This document shows, one piece after another, positions 62,489-64,000 of a DNA stretch of 64,000 nucleotides. Every line of letters begins with the position of its first letter. The first letter of the stretch is position 1. Under the pieces are notes generated by a model. That model saw nothing but the letters and a program-made list of their open reading frames with translations. It was not told the origin of the DNA and did no database searches. The DNA comes from Rachycentron canadum (Eukaryota > Chordata > Actinopteri > Carangiformes > Rachycentridae), in the NCBI GenBank assembly GCA_038496675.1, contig CM076656.1, positions 22,043,870 to 22,107,869 of the forward strand. Reading direction: 5' to 3'. Position numbers and translations under genes: made by a program.

Positions 62489-63849
62489 GACCTGATTTTT
62501 ATATGTCACTTTTGTTACATTTCATTGATTAAAAACACTCATTTGATTTATAAAAGAAGCAAAATTTCTAGATTCATTAAATGTAGAGTGAAATATTTCA
62601 AGCCTTTTTTTGTTTTAATTCCAATGATTACAGCTCTTGAAAATCAAAACTCCAGTACCTCAAAATATTAGAATATAATAATAACTTAGACTTATAGAAT
62701 AACTTTATTTATATAGCACCTTTAAAAACAAATCGCTTTGATATATGAATCAGAGCAGGACATAAACAATATACTCATATACTAAAATAGTTACAGGGAG
62801 CAGATACCATGCGTGCACACACACACAAACACACACATTCATTTGGAGTTTGGTTAAATGACCATTCATACGGTTTAAATACCGGGTGTCTCGGTCTAGT
62901 TCAGTACACACAACAACAATCATGGGGAAAACTGCTGATTTGACAGTTCACAGAAGTGGTCACTCTGTCACTTCATATGATGACAAATGCAAAAGAAAGT
63001 GCTAAAATGAACAAACCTGTAGAGTTCAATGACAGTTTAGAGTTATTTTTCAACATCATAAAACCATTCATTTCCTGTGTCTCACGTCTTCTCTCTTCTT
63101 TTGTCTGTTTCTTGGCAGCTTTTCTGCTCTGTTATTGCAGGGCTGCTGCACTATTTCTTCCTCGCAGCCTTTGCCTGGATGTGTATCGAGGGCATCCATC
63201 TGTACTTGATAGTTGTTGGCGTGATCTACAACAAAGGCTTCCTGCACCGCAACTTTTACATCTTCGGCTATGGAAGCCCAGCGGTGGTGGTGGCCATCTC
63301 TGCAACATTAGGCTCTAGGTATTACGGCACTGAAAAAGTGTAAGTACAAAGGATTTGAGTTTTGTTTTTGTTTTTTTATGGTACAGAAAGGTGGGGAGAC
63401 AAAGGCGTATACTAAGACCTTTTTTAAACTCATTCAGCATTTTTCAAAGGAGAAAGATAAACAAATTACATGAATTATAAATACAAAGGGACAGAGATTA
63501 AATTTGGCCTGGAGAAGCATGGAGGAAGTTGAAGTTGCTTATATTGCCTAGTTGAAAGTAAGTCATTAACTCCATGAAGAGTTTGAATACAAAGTCAGCA
63601 CGTTGTTTATTAAAAGACCAAAATGCTCCAACCAACTGTTTCGGCACTTGTAAGATTAAGAGGAGCATGTGTACTGTTGACATAAAAAGCTATTAAACTA
63701 AAATGATAGGAGGCATAACTGCTGCTGCAGGAAGTTAAAATGATTATTAAATGAAATAAGACTTTGTGTGTTTGTATTCTAGGTGTTGGCTGAGCACGGA
63801 AAACCACTTTGTATGGAGTTTCATTGGACCTGCGTGTTTGATCATTCTG
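51016..63849 (+). CDS. adgrl4: adgrl4 (eltd1), adhesion GPCR, 12 internal exons; both ends missing
   Basis: Twelve exons join into 1,871 nt of open frame with every splice phase compatible. Domains in order are a non-calcium EGF, two calcium-binding EGF modules (DxxEC starts, C-x-NT-x-GSYYC cores), a GAIN domain, a GPS with CNHLTHFAILM, and TM1 to the start of TM5. TM1 to TM5 are close to the human ADGRL4/ELTD1 protein as I remember it, for example [20 protein letters not shown] and FAWMCIEGIHLYLIVVGVIY. The family is an orphan plasma-membrane receptor of endothelium and cardiovascular tissue, implicated in angiogenesis; GAIN cleaves at HL|T and exposes a tethered agonist. No hormone-binding HRM domain is seen, as expected for this member. 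The signal-peptide exon lies upstream and was not found. The last part of the 7TM bundle and the tail lie beyond the window. Identity is secure; the exon ends are read by eye from GT/AG and phase. Confidence 0.95.
51166..53964 (+). other. adgrl4: adgrl4 intron between EGF exons 1 and 2
   Basis: No coding sequence seen in 2.8 kb. It holds a dispersed repeat at 52240-52385 and short homopolymer runs. The rest is ordinary AT-rich intron. Confidence 0.8.
52240..52385. repeat. Dispersed fish repeat with AAGTAC motifs
   Basis: It runs from gaaatgtagtggagtcaaaa through tgcggtggagtgaaagt to acaagtaaagtacagatact and agtactcaagtaaatatact, ending gtccaccctt. This is a common fish repeat pattern of unclear class. 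It lies in the intron between the first two EGF exons. Confidence 0.55.
53965..54114 (+). CDS. adgrl4: adgrl4 exon: calcium-binding EGF module 2
   Basis: The acceptor is caccacag and the donor is gtaatg; 150 nt, phase 1-1. It begins DDNEC and carries CTNTLGSYYCTC, the consensus of calcium-binding EGF repeats including the Asn hydroxylation context. Six cysteines are present. NVT and NCT are possible N-glycosylation sites, though NCT uses a residue next to a disulfide cysteine. Confidence 0.95.
54208..54234 (+). repeat. (TG)n microsatellite
   Basis: About 13 TG units, 93 nt after the donor of the second EGF exon, in sense orientation. Confidence 0.97.
54702..54851 (+). CDS. adgrl4: adgrl4 exon: calcium-binding EGF module 3
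   Basis: The acceptor is ctttcag; 150 nt, phase 1-1. It begins DIDEC and has CHNTNGSYYCTC, so it is a second calcium-binding EGF in tandem with the previous exon. The phase-compatible donor is the unusual gtcggt at 54852. A textbook gtaaga lies 4 nt further on but would break the frame. The human protein I recall has two EGF modules, so this fish gene has the longer three-EGF layout. Confidence 0.93.
55231..55301 (+). CDS. adgrl4: adgrl4 exon: linker into the GAIN domain
   Basis: The acceptor is tttttcag and the donor is gtaagt; 71 nt, phase 1 in, phase 0 out. It encodes EHPQKYCHDN..., then CITQTVNKTLEY. This aligns with human NANCHLDNVCIAANINKTL, including the two cysteines and the NKT glycosylation site. 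It joins the EGF stalk to GAIN subdomain A. Confidence 0.9.
56458..56814. mobile_element. hAT-like non-autonomous element, degenerate, carrying a SINE
   Basis: It starts cagtgtttctcaaacaattt and continues with acaaaggactt and cagaccacccaacactt, resembling fish elements with ends CAGTGGTTCTCAAAC. The far end has agtttgaaaaaca, an imperfect complement. No 8-bp duplication could be read, so the class is tentative. It lies in the adgrl4 intron before the first GAIN exon. Confidence 0.45.
56608..56768 (-). mobile_element. tRNA-derived SINE with poly(A) tail, minus strand
   Basis: Read on the minus strand, a head with tagctgagtggatagggtgc (A box) and ggttcgatttc (B box) is followed by about 60 bp of body and a 29-base A tail (T29 on the plus strand at 56608-56636). 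The box spacing is like a tRNA. The acceptor arms do not pair as in a working tRNA, so it is a retroposed copy and not a tRNA gene. No target duplication was recognised. Confidence 0.6.
57166..57345 (+). CDS. adgrl4: adgrl4 exon: GAIN subdomain A, first part
   Basis: The acceptor is gtcctag and the donor is gtaatc; 180 nt, phase 0-0. It encodes MSNLTEPQSLLMEIAKQTSG, then VIAYVEALCRSTSTL and INSTLS. These align with the helical start of the human GAIN domain (DIITYIEILAESSSLL, SNSTLT). NLT and NST are candidate N-glycosylation sites. The in-frame ATG at the first codon is internal, not a translation start. Confidence 0.92.
57586..58452 (+). mobile_element. Tc1/mariner-type transposon, non-autonomous, TA-flanked
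   Basis: Terminal inverted repeats begin caccaatcagccataacatt and end with its complement; 27 of the outer 28 bases pair. TA lies directly outside both ends (57584-57585 and 58453-58454), the Tc1/mariner target duplication. Inside is a decayed plus-strand transposase. At 867 bp it is shorter than intact Tc1 elements (about 1.3-1.6 kb), so part is deleted. It lies in the adgrl4 intron between two GAIN exons. Confidence 0.93.
57819..58316 (+). pseudogene. Tc1-like transposase remnant
   Basis: One frame gives GCSRAAVVRTYQKWSKEG (helix-turn-helix region), then DGRVRV and AGGGSVMLW, typical of Tc1 transposases, and stops at 58119. A shifted frame from 58195 gives FQQDDAPCH and LNPIQNLWDELDKR. The region of the first catalytic Asp (usually FSDES) is not present, the second Asp is, and the catalytic Glu of NPIEN reads Gln. 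It cannot encode an active enzyme. Confidence 0.85.
58640..58823 (+). CDS. adgrl4: adgrl4 exon: GAIN subdomain A, second part
   Basis: The acceptor is the first AG of the tandem cagaag; the donor is gtgaga; 184 nt, phase 0 in, phase 1 out. It encodes KLVKAVNNLVEKDELVAW, then ITKLLHTVEESAL. This aligns with human FVKTVNNFVQRDTFVVW and LTKLMHTVEQATL. Starting at the first AG keeps one residue (K) that the human protein also has at this place. Confidence 0.92.
58988..59101 (+). CDS. adgrl4: adgrl4 exon: GAIN domain, middle
   Basis: The acceptor is actacag and the donor is gtaaga; 114 nt, phase 1-1. It encodes ELKLFTFDAHHTKAKLSVSM, then GGDHINLTPW. Human has ALKVFFFDSYNMKHIHPHM and DGDYINIFP here. 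NLT is a possible N-glycosylation site. This begins the beta-rich GAIN subdomain B. Confidence 0.92.
59226..59425 (+). CDS. adgrl4: adgrl4 exon: GAIN subdomain B
   Basis: The acceptor follows a long T tract and ctcatcag; the donor is gtaaag; 200 nt, phase 1 in, phase 0 out. It encodes GSVSVVFVRYDSIGDIL, a variable linker, then VYQLDHVTFTLRHNE. Human has GNVAVAFLYYKSIGPLL and LYELEKITFTLSHRK. The last strand leads straight into the GPS exon. Confidence 0.93.
59426..61064 (+). other. adgrl4: adgrl4 intron between GAIN and GPS exons
   Basis: No exon recognised in 1.6 kb. The minus strand has a 173-codon open stretch, but its first codon is GTG and its composition is that of AT-rich filler, so I do not call it. 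Confidence 0.7.
61065..61244 (+). CDS. adgrl4: adgrl4 exon: GPS autoproteolysis site and tethered agonist
   Basis: The acceptor is cccccgaag and the donor is gtgagt; 180 nt, phase 0-0. It encodes CAFWEYEPGSLQGHW, ATHGC and TCSCNHLTHFAILMSSG. The four GPS cysteines and two tryptophans are present. HL|T is the known cleavage site of adhesion GPCRs, and THFAILM after it is the tethered agonist. NTT just before the last cysteines is a possible glycosylation site. All residues needed for cleavage look intact. Confidence 0.96.
62157..62360 (+). CDS. adgrl4: adgrl4 exon: TM1 and TM2
   Basis: The acceptor is cttctcag and the donor is gtgagc; 204 nt, phase 0-0. TM1 runs about ITQLGMIISLICLSMCIFTF. 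The intracellular loop is [13 protein letters not shown] and TM2 about LCCSLFMAEFIFLVGIN. Apart from a few substitutions (such as M for I or L) this is the human ADGRL4 sequence. Its codons are more GC-rich than the introns around it, as expected for a conserved exon. Confidence 0.97.
62413..62488 (+). repeat. (TG)n microsatellite, 76 bp
   Basis: About 37 TG units with one A interruption at 62431. It begins 52 nt after the donor of the TM1-TM2 exon, so the pre-mRNA carries a long UG tract there. Confidence 0.98.
62560..62680 (+). mobile_element. Terminal fragment of a Tc1-like element
   Basis: The run gtgaaatatttcaagccttt, then ttgaaaatcaaaactccagt and acctcaaaatattagaatat, corresponds to the terminal inverted repeat region of a common fish Tc1-like family. 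Only one end is clear here. It lies in the adgrl4 intron before the TM3 exon. Confidence 0.6.
62700..62770. repeat. Short dispersed repeat fragment
   Basis: The stretch tttatttatatagcaccttt followed by aaaacaaatc is a motif seen repeatedly in fish intergenic DNA. Class not determined. It sits between the two Tc1-like pieces. Confidence 0.4.
62922..62960 (+). pseudogene. Tc1-like transposase N-terminal fragment
   Basis: An ATG at 62922 reads MGKTADLTV and then loses similarity. This is the start motif of the transposase of the family whose terminal fragment lies about 250 bp upstream in the same orientation. It is probably the same insertion, internally deleted and broken by other sequence. 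Confidence 0.5.
63119..63339 (+). CDS. adgrl4: adgrl4 exon: TM3 and TM4
   Basis: The acceptor is cttggcag and the donor is gtaagt; 221 nt, phase 0 in, phase 2 out. It starts LFCSVIAGLLHYFFLAAFAW (extracellular TM3 cysteine, then TM3). It continues through IHLYLIVVGVIYNKGFLH to TM4 in YIFGYGSPAVVVAISATLG and ends RYYGTEK. The cysteine in LFCS should pair with the one in the next exon (CWLS). Confidence 0.97.
63783..63849 (+). CDS. adgrl4: adgrl4 exon: second extracellular loop and start of TM5
   Basis: The acceptor is tattctag; 67 nt, phase 2 in, phase 0 out. It encodes [20 protein letters not shown], then IIL, matching human [22 protein letters not shown]. The cysteine is the loop partner of the TM3 cysteine. 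The donor is placed at gtggga (63850), a weak match. Without splicing the frame continues nine codons to TAA at 63877. The next exon, carrying the rest of TM5, is outside the window. Confidence 0.9.
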
Positions 63850-64000
63850 GTGGGATCAGATTTCTTTGTGCCATCCTAAAAATGGCTGAATTAATTGAAA
63901 CCATCAAACAGGGAATGTTTCAAAGACAAATATTCATTTGATCGTATTTGTTTGTTGTGTTTGTTTTTGGTCGGCCTCTGCTAAAAGGTTAATCTCTTGG

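Noticed and set aside
1..64000. CRISPR arrays, bacterial operons, viral genes or rRNA
   Set aside because: No regularly spaced direct repeats, no ribosome-binding-site spacing and no long intronless genes. Gene structure and repeats are those of a vertebrate.

Overview
The window looks like euchromatic genomic DNA from a teleost fish, probably a percomorph. It is AT-rich and non-coding over most of its length, with many CA/GT microsatellites and poly(A)/poly(T) runs. It also carries several dispersed repeats of the kind found across fish genomes: Tc1-like transposons, tRNA-derived SINEs, short inverted-repeat elements. The one gene I can identify is split into short exons with GT..AG introns and is a vertebrate-specific receptor. 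Family names for repeats rest on remembered consensus patterns, not on a search.

Region 1-45.5 kb holds no protein-coding gene that I can support. It contains simple repeats, two related pairs of duplicated non-coding segments (4.1-7.2 kb), a worn Tc1-like remnant (13.1-13.6 kb), a second Tc1-like element split by a nested SINE (15.5-16.8 kb), and a cluster of AT-rich inverted-repeat elements (36.6-40.8 kb). Several stretches read like conserved regulatory DNA, but this cannot be shown from one sequence.

Region 45.5-47.3 kb is the only clearly CpG-richer, promoter-like stretch. It has an NRF1-like palindrome, a strong orphan splice donor and an exon-like segment. It may be the start of the downstream gene or of a separate transcript.

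Region 51.0-63.85 kb carries twelve plus-strand exons of adgrl4 (eltd1), an endothelial adhesion G-protein-coupled receptor. In order they encode three EGF modules (each exon exactly 150 nt, phase 1-1), the GAIN domain, the GPS autoproteolysis site with its tethered agonist, and transmembrane segments 1 to early 5. All splice phases agree and the exons join into 1,871 nt of open frame. The signal-peptide exon upstream is not identified. The 3' part (rest of the 7TM bundle and cytoplasmic tail) lies beyond the window. The introns hold a TA-flanked Tc1-like element, an hAT-like/SINE composite, Tc1 fragments and long GT repeats.

I found no novel multi-gene system. The most useful leads are the duplicated non-coding segments, the frame-breaking tandem splice donor in adgrl4, the nested transposons and the unresolved first exon.
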